NCBI RefSeq assembly: GCF_001931685.1
Contig: NZ_MOOY01000002.1
Location: 1-64,000, forward strand
Direction of reading: 5' to 3'
Origin: Pararhizobium arenae
GTDB lineage: Bacteria > Pseudomonadota > Alphaproteobacteria > Rhizobiales > Rhizobiaceae
Length of the DNA: 64,000 bases
Below are positions 27,381-36,376 of the stretch, one piece after another. Positions within the stretch are counted from its first letter, which is position 1. Each line of letters opens with the position of its first letter. The notes beneath the pieces were generated by a model, which did not search any database, was not told where the DNA came from, and saw nothing but the letters and a program-made list of their open reading frames with translations. The position numbers were made by a program, and so were the translations under genes.

Positions 27381-28990
27381 TATTCGGCGGCCTCCCTGTA
27401 GACGCCCGGATCGATCGTTTCCCGCCGAACCGTGATCGTGTAGAGGCCGCTTACGATGAGCCGGTGATGCTGGGCGGGGTCCTGTTTCGGAAAGTCCTCG
27501 CGGCGGTGCATGCCACGGGTTTCTGTGCGCGAAAGGGCGGCGCGGTACATGAAACGGGCGGTGGCCGTCATCGCCTGGGCTTGGCGCAGCTGGAGCGCCT
27601 GGCTTTCATCGGCGATCGTCGCCGAGGATATGCTGTCCCAAAGACGGTCCAGTCGGTCGAGAGCGTCCGAAAGGGCGGCGTGGGTGCGGAAGTAATTGAC
27701 ATCGAGCGGGAAAACCTCGTCTTGCACGGCTTTGATGATGGCCTGCGGATCAACTGCGTTCTCAGTATGGGTAAAAGGCGGGCGTGACGCTGAAACGCCT
27801 GATCCCGTTGCGCTGCTGTGGGCAAAAGCTGCGGCCGACGCCCCGGCAAATGCGCCAGTCGAAATCGCCCAGGCGGCATTGTGGCTGCCGCCGCCGGTGA
27901 AGCCGCCGCAGATCGGTTCGCGCGTGGCGCTGTCGCCCGCCGCATAGAGGCCCGGAACGGTGGTGGCGCAGTCGAGGCCGGTGAGCCTGAGACCACCCGT
28001 GCCGCGCACGGTGCCTTCAAGCCGCAGCTTCACCTCGAAGAATTCGATGAACGGATCGAGGCCGCGACGATCGAAGGGCACGAAGAAATTCGGCTGGGCC
28101 CGGCGCAGGATCGCCTTTACCTCCTCCGTTTCAGCGAGATCGAGCCGGGCATAGACGGGTTCGGTCAGGAGCACGCGGGCGATGATCGAGCGGCCGCGGG
28201 CGGAGCCTGCTCCTTCGATCAGGCTGTGGTCCCGGCGGTAAAACTGCGCGAAGCGATAGAGGGCTGTCTTGGTGATCGAGGCGAAGGCCGGGGAGATGGC
28301 GTAAGCCGAGGAAAATTCCATGCCGGAAAGTTCGGCACCGGCTTCCGCGCCCATCAGGTAGCCGTCGCCCGTCAGCACGTCGCAACCCAGCGCCTTGCTC
28401 ATGAAGGCGCAGCCGCCCGTCGCCAAAACGACAGCGCCCGCCAGCACCGTCCATTGCCCGCCTTGCTGCCGACGCAGTCCAGTTGCGCCGACGACGGCAC
28501 GGCCATCGGTCAACAACTGCGTGGCGGGATGATGATCGAGGATAGTAATGCCGGCATTCTTCACCTTGCGGCGCATCAGCCGCATATATTCTGGGCCCTG
28601 AACGGAGATGCGCTGCTGCGCGCCCTTGTCATCGACAGGGAAAGGATAGCCCCAATCCGCCAGCCGATTGACGCTCTCATAGGTCTTGTCGAGGACCGGC
28701 ACCATCCACGACCGTTCGGAAAGATAGCCACCCATTGCCTCGCGGCTGGCCATAGCGGCTTCGCGTTCGTCAGTATCGGGCGGCACGTACCAGATCTGGG
28801 TGCCGGCAGAGGCTGTCGCGCCTGAACTGCCGCAATAGCCCTTGTCGACAAGAACCACCTTTGCCCCGGCGCCTGCCGCTTCGAGCGCTGCCCAGCAGCC
28901 AGCCGGCCCGCCGCCGATGACGAGAACATCGCAGCGGATTTCCGTGGTTCCCGAAGAGGCTGAGTGGCTTTCCTGTGAAGGCTGGTTCAT
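27380..28990 (-). CDS. FAD-dependent oxidoreductase (AsfA/AprA-like)
   Basis: This 536-aa soluble flavoprotein is in the fumarate-reductase/APS-reductase superfamily. It has the FAD motif VLVIGGGPAGCWAALEAAGA, then VDKGYCGSSGATASAG, VVLATGGCAFMSKALG and a C-terminal FAD contact GLYAAGDSATREPICGGFTG. ATG 28990 (MNQPSQESHS) has AAAGGA upstream; the longer frame reaches 29038 across the operator and is unlikely. It is co-translated with the ferredoxin. The expected role is electron transfer in desulfurisation of an organosulfur compound. The active-site residues cannot be compared by eye, so APS reduction is not excluded. Confidence 0.85.
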   Translation of the reverse strand: MNQPSQESHSASSGTTEIRCDVLVIGGGPAGCWAALEAAGAGAKVVLVDKGYCGSSGATASAGTQIWYVPPDTDEREAAMASREAMGGYLSERSWMVPVLDKTYESVNRLADWGYPFPVDDKGAQQRISVQGPEYMRLMRRKVKNAGITILDHHPATQLLTDGRAVVGATGLRRQQGGQWTVLAGAVVLATGGCAFMSKALGCDVLTGDGYLMGAEAGAELSGMEFSSAYAISPAFASITKTALYRFAQFYRRDHSLIEGAGSARGRSIIARVLLTEPVYARLDLAETEEVKAILRRAQPNFFVPFDRRGLDPFIEFFEVKLRLEGTVRGTGGLRLTGLDCATTVPGLYAAGDSATREPICGGFTGGGSHNAAWAISTGAFAGASAAAFAHSSATGSGVSASRPPFTHTENAVDPQAIIKAVQDEVFPLDVNYFRTHAALSDALDRLDRLWDSISSATIADESQALQLRQAQAMTATARFMYRAALSRTETRGMHRREDFPKQDPAQHHRLIVSGLYTITVRRETIDPGVYREAAE

Positions 28991-29029
28991 GGCAGGTATC
29001 CTTTCAACGAAATCTCGTTGCGATTTAAA

Positions 29030-29046
29030 TCTATGCATTGCATAGG
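29030..29046. promoter_or_regulatory. Candidate LysR-type operator between divergent sulfur genes
   Basis: TCTAT-GCATTGC-ATAGG matches the island motif at 9 of 10 fixed positions. It lies 40 bp before the minus-strand flavoprotein start (28990) and 31 bp before the plus-strand PhnD-like start (29077), so one site could control both. Confidence 0.6.
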
Positions 29047-29076
29047 TTTTCGCGTTGTTTTTGCGGAGTTCCCCCG

Positions 29077-29883
29077 ATGTCGCTTGCCAGCCTCGCCATG
29101 TATGTCAGCCCGCCGCCGATTGAGCGGGCGACGCAGCTTTTCTGGGAGGCTCTGGGGAAGCGTCTGCGCGGCTATGGGCTCGATGCGCCGGCGGCGCTGG
29201 ATGGCGATATCAGCTACGACGAAGCCTGGCTTCGACCGGATCTGCTGATCGGCCAGACCTGCGGCTACCCTTATGTCCGGCATCTGCGCGACAAGGTGCA
29301 GCTGGTGGCATCGCCGGTTTATGGATTGCCGGGTTGCGACGGGCCGCTGAAATGCAGCTTCATCATCGTCAATGCCAATTCGCCGGTCGCCTCGGTCGAG
29401 GAACTGAGGGGCAGCCGTGCGGCGATCAACGAGCCCGGCAGCAATTCCGGCTACAATCTCTTTCGCCATTTCATCGCGCCGCATGCGGTCGAGGGGCACT
29501 TCTTCTCGTCGGTCATCGAGACCGGCGGCCATCGGGCGAGCATCGATGCGGTTGCAAGCGGCGAGGCGGATGTCGCCGCGATCGATTGCGTTACCTTCGG
29601 TAATACGCTGCGCTTCGATCCCGAGCGGGTCGCGGGCGTGCGCATCTTCGCTGAGACGGTCAAGGGGCCGGGCCTGCCCTTCATCACGTCGGCAGACACT
29701 CCGGCCAAAGATCTGGTCATCCTGCGCCGGGCACTGGACGAGACTATCTCCGATCCTGTTCTGGCTGATGTTTGCGACACACTCTCGCTGCGCGGCATAA
29801 GCCTGCTCGGCGATGCCGATTACGAGATGCTGGCGGAACTGGATCGGGAAGCGGCTCGCCATGGTTACCCCGCAATCGCCTGA
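29077..29883 (+). CDS. PhnD/SsuA-type ligand-binding protein lacking a signal peptide
   Basis: This 268-aa protein has the fold pattern of phosphonate or sulfonate binding proteins (PhnD-like): LIGQTCGYPYVRHLRDKVQL, VEELRGSRAAINEPGSNSGY and ASGEADVAAIDCVTFGNTLR. It begins MSLASLAMYVSPPPIERATQ, going straight into the mature fold with no hydrophobic leader, so it should stay in the cytoplasm. GGAG lies upstream of ATG 29077; the frame opens earlier, but the extra residues do not form a signal peptide either. It shares a candidate operator with the divergent AsfAB-like genes. It may be a carrier, sensor or allosteric partner and not an uptake component. Confidence 0.82.
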   Translation: MSLASLAMYVSPPPIERATQLFWEALGKRLRGYGLDAPAALDGDISYDEAWLRPDLLIGQTCGYPYVRHLRDKVQLVASPVYGLPGCDGPLKCSFIIVNANSPVASVEELRGSRAAINEPGSNSGYNLFRHFIAPHAVEGHFFSSVIETGGHRASIDAVASGEADVAAIDCVTFGNTLRFDPERVAGVRIFAETVKGPGLPFITSADTPAKDLVILRRALDETISDPVLADVCDTLSLRGISLLGDADYEMLAELDREAARHGYPAIA

Positions 29884-30830
29884 GGCGTGACGACGGACGC
29901 GGTCGACAGCGGGAAATGACAGGCGACGCTGCGCTCTCCCGGTCCCGCCTGTAGAGCAGGAACGTCGATCGAACATTTCGGCTGGGCGAACGGACAGCGC
30001 TTGTGAAAACGGCAGCCGCTCGGCGGATTACTGGGGCTGGGCAGCTCCCCGGACAGTACGATGCGCTCACCGCGGCGGCTGGCATCGAGTGTCAGATTGG
30101 CCGAGAGCAATGCTTGCGTATAGGGATGAGCCGGGGCGCGAAACAGTGCCGCGGTCGGCCCGCTTTCGACGATCTGGCCGAGATACATCACCGCCACCCG
30201 GTCCGTGACCCGGCCGACCACGTTGAGATTATGGGAAATCAGCAGATAGCTCAGACCAAGACGATCCCGCAGCGCCCGCAGCAGATTGAGCAGATCGCCC
30301 TGCACGGAGATATCGAGTCCGGCTGTCGGCTCGTCCGCAACGATGATCGAGGGTTCGGCCGCAAGCGCCCGAACCAGCGCCACGCGCCGCGCCTGTCCGC
30401 CGCTCAGCTGGTGCGGACAGCGGGAGAGAAGCTGTTCGCCGAGCCCGATGCTGACAGCCAGCTCCAGAATCCGTGCCCAGCGTTCCGGCGTATAGGTTCC
30501 GCGGATTTTCAGCGGCTCGGCCAGGAGCGAGCGCACCGTCATGCGCGGGGAAAGCGAGGCGGCGGGGTCCTGGAATAGCAGCTGGATTTTTCGCTGCAAG
30601 GCCTGCTTGCGCTGACTTGAAACCTCCTGCAGCGTCTCGCCTTCGATCGTTAACGTACCATCCGCGAGGGGCTGCAGTCCGACGATGGCGCGGGCGATGG
30701 AGGATTTGCCGCAGCCGCTTTCGCCGACAAGACCCAGAGTCTCGCCGCGTCGCAGCTCCAGCGAAACACCATCCACGGCGGTCAGCCTGTCATAGCGGAT
30801 AACGGCGTCCTTCAAGGTGAGGGCGGTCAT
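29865..30830 (-). CDS. Opp/Dpp-type ABC transporter ATP-binding protein (OppF/DppF-like)
   Basis: This 321-aa protein has Walker A GESGCGKSS (about residue 37), signature LSGGQARRVALVRA, Walker B IIVADEPTAGLD, and the C-terminal oligopeptide-transporter extension CRFHKRCPFAQPKCS. ATG 30830 overlaps the previous stop by one base. It is the last gene of a five-gene minus-strand operon. Its 3' end overlaps the PhnD-like gene by 19 bp, convergently. Confidence 0.93.
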   Translation of the reverse strand: MTALTLKDAVIRYDRLTAVDGVSLELRRGETLGLVGESGCGKSSIARAIVGLQPLADGTLTIEGETLQEVSSQRKQALQRKIQLLFQDPAASLSPRMTVRSLLAEPLKIRGTYTPERWARILELAVSIGLGEQLLSRCPHQLSGGQARRVALVRALAAEPSIIVADEPTAGLDISVQGDLLNLLRALRDRLGLSYLLISHNLNVVGRVTDRVAVMYLGQIVESGPTAALFRAPAHPYTQALLSANLTLDASRRGERIVLSGELPSPSNPPSGCRFHKRCPFAQPKCSIDVPALQAGPGERSVACHFPLSTASVVTPQAIAG

Positions 30831-31804
30831 CAGGCAGCCTCCAGCCAGCAAGCGTAGGTGCGACCATCGCCGGCCTGCTGCTGCGGCGGCTTCTCGCTGC
30901 AGCGGTCGTGCCGGGCTGGACAGCGGCCGGCGAAGATGCAGCCCTGAGGGCGGCGGGAGGGATCGGGCACGGTGCCGGGGATGGTTGCAAGATCCTGGGA
31001 GGGATCGAAGGCGGCGAAGGGATCGATTTCGCAGGCGAGCAGCGCACGGGTATAGGGATGGCGCGGGCGGTGCAGCACATCGGCCACTTTGCCGCTTTCC
31101 ACCACCGTCCCGGCATACATCACCACCACGCTGTCGCAGAGTTCGGCGATCAGCCCCATGCTGTGGCTGACGACAAGCATCGAAGCGGAGGTGCGCTGCC
31201 GCAGGCGGTGCAGCACCTCGACCACCTGCGCCTCGATCGTGGCATCGAGCGCCGTCGTCGGCTCGTCGGCAATCAGCAGTTTCGGCTCGACCAGCAGCGC
31301 CATGGCGATCACAACGCGCTGGCGCATCCCGCCGGAAAACTCGTGCGGATAGCGGTGCATGCGGGCTGCTGCATCCTGCACGCCGACATCGGCGAGCACC
31401 GCTTGCGCCCGCGCCCAGAGCGCCTTTCGGCTCTCCTTCGGAAAGCGGCGACGCTGGATATCGACAAGCTGCGTGCCGATGCTGAACATCGGGTTCAGCG
31501 CCGTCATCGGGTCCTGAAAGATCATGGCGATATCGGTGCCGCGCAGGCTCGCCGTCTCGCGCTTGGCAAAATCCTGGGTCCGTCCATCGAATGCGGCATG
31601 ATCAGCGGAAACCTCGGCATTGTCGGCGAGCAGCCCGAGCAGGGCGAAGGCGACGGTCGATTTGCCGCTGCCGCTTTCGCCGACGAGGCCGACCGACTGG
31701 CCGTGACCGATCTCGAGATCGACGCCATCGAGAATATGGGCGGAGTGCCCGCGGCCACGATAGGAGACGTTGAGGTTTTCAATGGTGAGGAGGGCAGCTG
31801 TCAC
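30830..31804 (-). CDS. Opp/Dpp-type ABC transporter ATP-binding protein (OppD/DppD-like)
   Basis: This 324-aa protein has Walker A GESGSGKST, signature FSGGMRQRVVIAMAL, Walker B LLIADEPTTALD and the cysteine-containing C-terminal motif GCIFAGRCPARHDRC. It starts with GTG 31804, which overlaps the permease stop by 4 bases (GTGA). It pairs with the next gene to form the heterodimeric ATPase of a peptide-type importer. Confidence 0.93.
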   Translation of the reverse strand: MTAALLTIENLNVSYRGRGHSAHILDGVDLEIGHGQSVGLVGESGSGKSTVAFALLGLLADNAEVSADHAAFDGRTQDFAKRETASLRGTDIAMIFQDPMTALNPMFSIGTQLVDIQRRRFPKESRKALWARAQAVLADVGVQDAAARMHRYPHEFSGGMRQRVVIAMALLVEPKLLIADEPTTALDATIEAQVVEVLHRLRQRTSASMLVVSHSMGLIAELCDSVVVMYAGTVVESGKVADVLHRPRHPYTRALLACEIDPFAAFDPSQDLATIPGTVPDPSRRPQGCIFAGRCPARHDRCSEKPPQQQAGDGRTYACWLEAA

Positions 31805-32634
31805 AGGGTCCTCCTCAGCTTCGGGTCAATGGTGTCGCGCAGCGCTTCTCCAAGCAAAGCGAAGCCAAGGGTGGCGAGGATCAGCGACAGGCCGGAAAAG
31901 GTGGCAAGCCAGGGGGACTGGTCGAGATAGGTGTAGCCGTCATTGAGCAGGTTGCCCCAACTGGCGAGCGGCGGGCGCACGCCGAGCCCGAGGAAGCTCA
32001 GGCCCGCCTCGATGGTGATGACGACCGGGATATCCATGCAGGCGAGCACGAAGATCGGGCCGATGATGTTGGGCGTCACATGATGCAGGATCACCCTCCA
32101 GCTTTGCGCGCCCAGCACCTTTTCGGCTTCGATGAACGGGCTGTTGCGGATGGCGATCGTCTGGGCACGGGCAACGCGGCCGAAGTGCGGGATGAAAACG
32201 ATGCTGACGAGCAGCACGACATTGCCAAGACCGGGGCCGAACACGGCGACAAGAGCCAGCGCCAGAATGATGCTCGGAAACGAGGTGACGACGTCGAAGA
32301 TGCCGACGATGGCGAGATCGACGGCACGCGGCGAAAGCGCCGATGCGATGCCGAGAATAACACCGGCCGTCAGCGAAATGGCGATAACGGAGAGCGAGAT
32401 GCCCAGTGCCACCCGTGCGCCAAAAATCAGGCGGCTCAGTATATCGCGGCCGAGATGGTCGGTGCCCAGCCAGTGCTGCAAGGATGGGTCCATGAGGCGG
32501 TTGGCAGGGGCGATCGCGTTCGGCCCATAAGGGGCGATCAGGGGTGCCGCGATGGCGACAAGACAGAGAAGCGCCACCGCGAAAAGCGCAAACGTGCCGC
32601 CGGGGCGGCGGGAGAGATCGACAAGTGCCGTCAT
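31801..32634 (-). CDS. Opp/Dpp-type ABC transporter permease (DppC-like)
   Basis: This 277-aa inner-membrane protein has about six membrane segments. Typical motifs are HWLGTDHLGRDILSRLIFGA near residue 55 and the ATPase-contact EAA-like region around residue 165 (EAEKVLGAQSWRVILHHVTP). ATG 32634 overlaps the upstream permease stop by 4 bases. Confidence 0.92.
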   Translation of the reverse strand: MTALVDLSRRPGGTFALFAVALLCLVAIAAPLIAPYGPNAIAPANRLMDPSLQHWLGTDHLGRDILSRLIFGARVALGISLSVIAISLTAGVILGIASALSPRAVDLAIVGIFDVVTSFPSIILALALVAVFGPGLGNVVLLVSIVFIPHFGRVARAQTIAIRNSPFIEAEKVLGAQSWRVILHHVTPNIIGPIFVLACMDIPVVITIEAGLSFLGLGVRPPLASWGNLLNDGYTYLDQSPWLATFSGLSLILATLGFALLGEALRDTIDPKLRRTL

Positions 32635-33614
32635 GTCACTGCCCCCCGGCCGGAAACGAGGCGGGCGCGCTCGCGCGGATCGATCAGGCTCTGGGAGAGA
32701 TCGGCGATCAGATTGGTCAGCACATAAAGCAGCACGATGACGAAGACGCCGCCCTGCACGACCGGATAGTTGCGCGTGCGGATCGCGTCATAGATCAACG
32801 AGCCGAGGCCGGGACGGTTGAAGATCACTTCGGCGAAAACCGCGCCACCGAGAAGTTCGCCAAACCCCATGCCAAGCACGGCAACGGTCGGCAGCACGGC
32901 CGGCTTCAGGGCATACTTCATCAGGATTTTCGCTTCGCTGACTCCATAGGCGCGCAACGTGCGGATATGGCTTTCGCTCAGCACTTCCAGCAGCGAAGAG
33001 CGCAACAGGCGGGCGATATAGCCGACCCAGCCCGCAGCAAGTGCTGCCGTCGGCAGCACCAGATGCCAGAGTTGATCTCCGAGGTCGCCGCTTTCGCCTG
33101 CGCCCAGCACCGGAAACCAGCGCAGCGTCACAGAAAACACCATCAGCAGGAAAACCGAAACGACGAAACTCGGCGTCGAAATGAAGCCGACGCTCAGGAA
33201 GGCAACCAGCCGGTCGATTTTGCCGCCCGGCCAGCGGGCCGAGACGAGCGCCAGCGGCACGCCGAGCACGATGGCTGTGAGCATGGCGGAGATCGCAAGC
33301 GCCGCCGTGTTCGGCAGTGCACCGAGAACAAGGCTGAGAACGGGCCGGCCGTTGAACACGTCTTCGCCGAGATCGCCGGAAAACAGCCGGCCGAAGAAGG
33401 CAAAGGCCTGTTCGATCAGCGGCTTGTCGAGGCCGATGCGGGCGTTGAGTGCTGCAACAGCTTCGGGCGTCGCACGCGAGCCGAGGATGACGGTCGCGGG
33501 ATCGCCGGGGATAAACCGTGTCAGCGCCAGAAGAAGCACGACGGAACCGGCAACGGCGAGAAGCGCCGTCGCCAGCTTGGAGGCTAGATGGATCTGGAAG
33601 GATGCGCTCCTCAT
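32631..33614 (-). CDS. Opp/Dpp-type ABC transporter permease (DppB-like)
   Basis: This 327-aa inner-membrane protein has about six membrane segments, FIPGDPATVILGSRATPEAV after the first helix, and a contact loop with RTLRAYGVSEAKILMKYALK. It partners the DppC-like permease. The binding-protein gene ends 37 bp upstream. Confidence 0.92.
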   Translation of the reverse strand: MRSASFQIHLASKLATALLAVAGSVVLLLALTRFIPGDPATVILGSRATPEAVAALNARIGLDKPLIEQAFAFFGRLFSGDLGEDVFNGRPVLSLVLGALPNTAALAISAMLTAIVLGVPLALVSARWPGGKIDRLVAFLSVGFISTPSFVVSVFLLMVFSVTLRWFPVLGAGESGDLGDQLWHLVLPTAALAAGWVGYIARLLRSSLLEVLSESHIRTLRAYGVSEAKILMKYALKPAVLPTVAVLGMGFGELLGGAVFAEVIFNRPGLGSLIYDAIRTRNYPVVQGGVFVIVLLYVLTNLIADLSQSLIDPRERARLVSGRGAVT

Positions 33615-33650
33615 CGCAGCGCATCCCGAGTGTCAAAGGCAATCACGGGA

Positions 33651-35216
33651 TCAGGCCGTCGCTTCCGTGAACGCCGTGTAGAGCCAGTTGTTGCCGTTCG
33701 GCAGCACGCCGGGCTTCAGCCACTTGCGCGAGGCGAAGGCGTTGAAGTTATGCGTAATCCAGATGAAGGCGGCGGACTCGTCGAGCAGCTTCTGCGCCTC
33801 GATATAGATCTTCTCGCGCTCAGCCGGATCGACGGTGATGCCGCCCTTTTCGTGCAGGGCGTCGAAATCGGCGTTTTTCCAGCGCTGCCAGTTCCACTGG
33901 CCGACCTGCGCCGAGGTGAACCATTGCGTCTGGAAGCCGGGATCGAACTTGCCGTTGTACTTGATCAACGACAGTTCGAGATCCTTGCTGGCGTCGTTTT
34001 CGCCGAGCGCCCAATAGGCGGCCGATTCCAGCGCCTCGATCTCGACCTCGATGCCGACTTCTGCAAGGTTCGCCTGGATGATCTGGGCGATCGCCTCGTA
34101 GCGGGCATTGGCCTCGATCGTCAGCTTGGTCTTGAAGCCATCGGCATGGCCGGCTTCGGCAAGCAGGGCCTGCGCTTTCTCCAGATCGCGGGCATAGACC
34201 GGCGCATCCTTCCAGTAGCCAAGCAGGCTCGGGGCTAGCAGCGCGTTGGCGCGCGGATAGAGGCCGGAATACGCGCCCTGCAGGATCGCGTCGATATCGA
34301 CGGCATAACGCAGCGCCTGGCGCACGCGGATATCGTCGAACGGCGCCTTCTCGATGTTCGGGCCGAACCAGACATAATCGATGGCGGGAATTTCCGTGAC
34401 GCTGGCATCCGGCAGCGCCGCGAGTGCCTTGCCGTTTTCCGGGTCGATGGCGGTGAAGTCGATCTCGCCGGACTGGAAGGCGATCTCGGACGTCTTCTGC
34501 TCGCCGATCGGCTTGCCGACGATCTTAAGGAAATGCGGCTTGATCGGACCCTTGTAGTCCGGGTTGATCTCAAGAACGAACTGCTCGCGCGGGGTCCATT
34601 CCTTGAGAGTGTAGGGACCGCTGCCGATCAGCTTGGTGGCGATTGCCTTTTCTCCCAGCGCCTCGAAGGCCTTCTTCGAGAGAATGCGGCCCGAACCGTC
34701 GGCGAGTGCGATCGTATAGAGCGCCGGTGCCGGGTTCTTGAGGATGATGCGGCCTTCGAGCGGACCGGTCACCTCGACATGATCGAGCGCCGACCAGTCC
34801 TTGGCATAGGTAACGGGCTTTCCTTCGCTGTCCGGCTTGATGAAGCGCTCGAAGGAGAATTTCACGTCTTCCGCCGTCAGCTCGCCATAACCATCCGTAA
34901 AGGCGAGGCCCGCGCGCAGCTTGAAGCGGATTTCCGTGTCGCTCACCTGCTCCAGCTCTTCCGCCGCATCAAGCTCCCATTCGGTCGAGCCCGGCTTGAA
35001 CGAGATCAGGCCCTGCTGCACCGACCAGAGGACGTTGAGATCGATCGGGCCGGAACGGTTCGCCGGATCGAGGTTGGAAAGGTCTTTTTCGACGCGGACC
35101 GTAATCTTTGAGCGGTCTTCAGCGGCGAAGGCCGGGTGAATGCCGCCGAGCGCCACGACGGTGGCGATGGAAGCGCCGCCGAGCAGAACCTGCCGGCGCG
35201 TTGGGTTGAATGTCAT
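33651..35216 (-). CDS. Opp/Dpp-type ABC transporter substrate-binding protein
   Basis: This 521-aa periplasmic protein of the SBP_bac_5 family carries a Tat-like signal (TRRQVLLGGASIATVVALGG, then IHPAFA). The mature part has the family pattern: FKLRAGLAFTDGYGELTAEDVKFSFERF-type opening (split here: FKLRAGLAFTDGYGE and LTAEDVKFSFERF), GSGPYTLKEWTPREQFVLE and VRQALRYAVDIDAILQG. Such proteins bind peptides, glutathione, nickel or other solutes. A TCTAT-N7-ATAGA site 72 bp upstream suggests control with the sulfur genes, so a sulfur-containing peptide such as glutathione is a reasonable guess, not shown. Confidence 0.9.
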   Translation of the reverse strand: MTFNPTRRQVLLGGASIATVVALGGIHPAFAAEDRSKITVRVEKDLSNLDPANRSGPIDLNVLWSVQQGLISFKPGSTEWELDAAEELEQVSDTEIRFKLRAGLAFTDGYGELTAEDVKFSFERFIKPDSEGKPVTYAKDWSALDHVEVTGPLEGRIILKNPAPALYTIALADGSGRILSKKAFEALGEKAIATKLIGSGPYTLKEWTPREQFVLEINPDYKGPIKPHFLKIVGKPIGEQKTSEIAFQSGEIDFTAIDPENGKALAALPDASVTEIPAIDYVWFGPNIEKAPFDDIRVRQALRYAVDIDAILQGAYSGLYPRANALLAPSLLGYWKDAPVYARDLEKAQALLAEAGHADGFKTKLTIEANARYEAIAQIIQANLAEVGIEVEIEALESAAYWALGENDASKDLELSLIKYNGKFDPGFQTQWFTSAQVGQWNWQRWKNADFDALHEKGGITVDPAEREKIYIEAQKLLDESAAFIWITHNFNAFASRKWLKPGVLPNGNNWLYTAFTEATA

Positions 35217-35287
35217 GGATTGTCCCTCCGGTTAAGCACCCGGCCGATGGCGGGGCTTCAATTCGATGGGACGATTAAAGCCAATTA

Positions 35288-35304
35288 TCTATCAATTACA
35301 TAGA
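35288..35304. promoter_or_regulatory. Candidate LysR-type operator of the Opp/Dpp-like operon
   Basis: TCTAT-CAATTAC-ATAGA is a perfect match to the shared motif, 72 bp before the binding-protein start at 35216 and 146 bp before the desaturase start on the other strand. Confidence 0.65.
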
Positions 35305-35449
35305 ATAAATATTTTCAGTTTGGAGGTTTGCACGCAATCAGTTTTCCTTTTTTCAACGGCTCTCTGCAAAGCCATGCGGCGCGCCTAGCAGTGGCTCACC
35401 TTTATATTTGGGCTTGAAATCAATCGCTTTTCTTGGCCGGACCCGCCAT

Positions 35450-36376
35450 ATGTCAACCTTGCCTTCGCATTCTGCGCTTTCAACCATCGCCCGTGTGGAA
35501 TGGCAGACGGTGGCGCTCGCACTCGTCATCTATGGCGGCTTTTTCGCCGTCACCTGGTTCTGGCAGTCGCTGCCGCTTTTGGCGGTGATTGCCCTCGGCG
35601 GCTGGTTAATCGCCTGGCACGGCTCGCTGCAGCATGAGGTCATCCACGGCCACCCGACCCGAAGCCGCGCCATCAACGACGCAATCGGATGGCCGCCGCT
35701 GTCGCTATGGCTACCCTATGCCATCTACCGCGAAGGCCATCTCACCCATCACCGCGACGAGCACCTGACGGACCCGATCGAAGACCCGGAATCCTCCTAC
35801 TTCACCCAGGCCGCCTGGGAGCGGATGGGCCGTTTCGGCCGCCTGCTCGCCGCCTGGAACACGACGCTCTTCGGTCGGCTGACGCTCGGGCCGCTGGTAA
35901 TGATCGTCAATTTCCTCGCCGAGGAAGCGGCGCTCGTCTTCAAAGGCGATCGGCAGCGCGCGGCCCTATGGGCGCGGCACACGCTTGGCGTCGCCGCCGT
36001 ACTTGTCTGGGTACTCTGGATCTGTGACATGCCGCTCTGGCTCTACCTCTTCGGCTTCGTCTATGTCGGGGCGGCGCTTAGCCGGCTGCGCTCCTACGCC
36101 GAGCACCGCTATGCCGATCATCACGACGAACGCACGGCCATCGTCGAAAACAGCCCGCTCTTCAGCCTGCTGTTCCTCTACAACAACCTTCATGTGCTGC
36201 ATCATCAGCGGCCGGCGCTGCCCTGGTACCGCATCCCCGGCCTCTATCGCCGGCACAGGGATGCGCTGGTCGCGATCAATGGCGGACTTGTCTATAACGG
36301 CTACTGGGATATCGCCCGCCGCTTCCTGCTGAAACCACACGACGATCCTCGCCATCCCCGGCATCAACAGTCGTAA
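35450..36376 (+). CDS. Membrane fatty-acid-desaturase-family protein
   Basis: This 308-aa membrane protein has three histidine clusters that would bind a di-iron centre: HEVIHGHPTR (about residue 63), HLTHHRDEH (about 97) and LHVLHHQRP (about 262). Four to six hydrophobic segments surround them. This is the membrane-bound desaturase/hydroxylase fold; substrates include acyl chains, alkanes and carotenoids. ATG 35450 (MSTLPSHSALS) is preferred to an earlier in-frame start because similarity begins after it. It is divergent from the Opp/Dpp operon. Its link to sulfur metabolism is not obvious; oxidation of an organosulfur side chain is conceivable. Confidence 0.85.
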   Translation: MSTLPSHSALSTIARVEWQTVALALVIYGGFFAVTWFWQSLPLLAVIALGGWLIAWHGSLQHEVIHGHPTRSRAINDAIGWPPLSLWLPYAIYREGHLTHHRDEHLTDPIEDPESSYFTQAAWERMGRFGRLLAAWNTTLFGRLTLGPLVMIVNFLAEEAALVFKGDRQRAALWARHTLGVAAVLVWVLWICDMPLWLYLFGFVYVGAALSRLRSYAEHRYADHHDERTAIVENSPLFSLLFLYNNLHVLHHQRPALPWYRIPGLYRRHRDALVAINGGLVYNGYWDIARRFLLKPHDDPRHPRHQQS

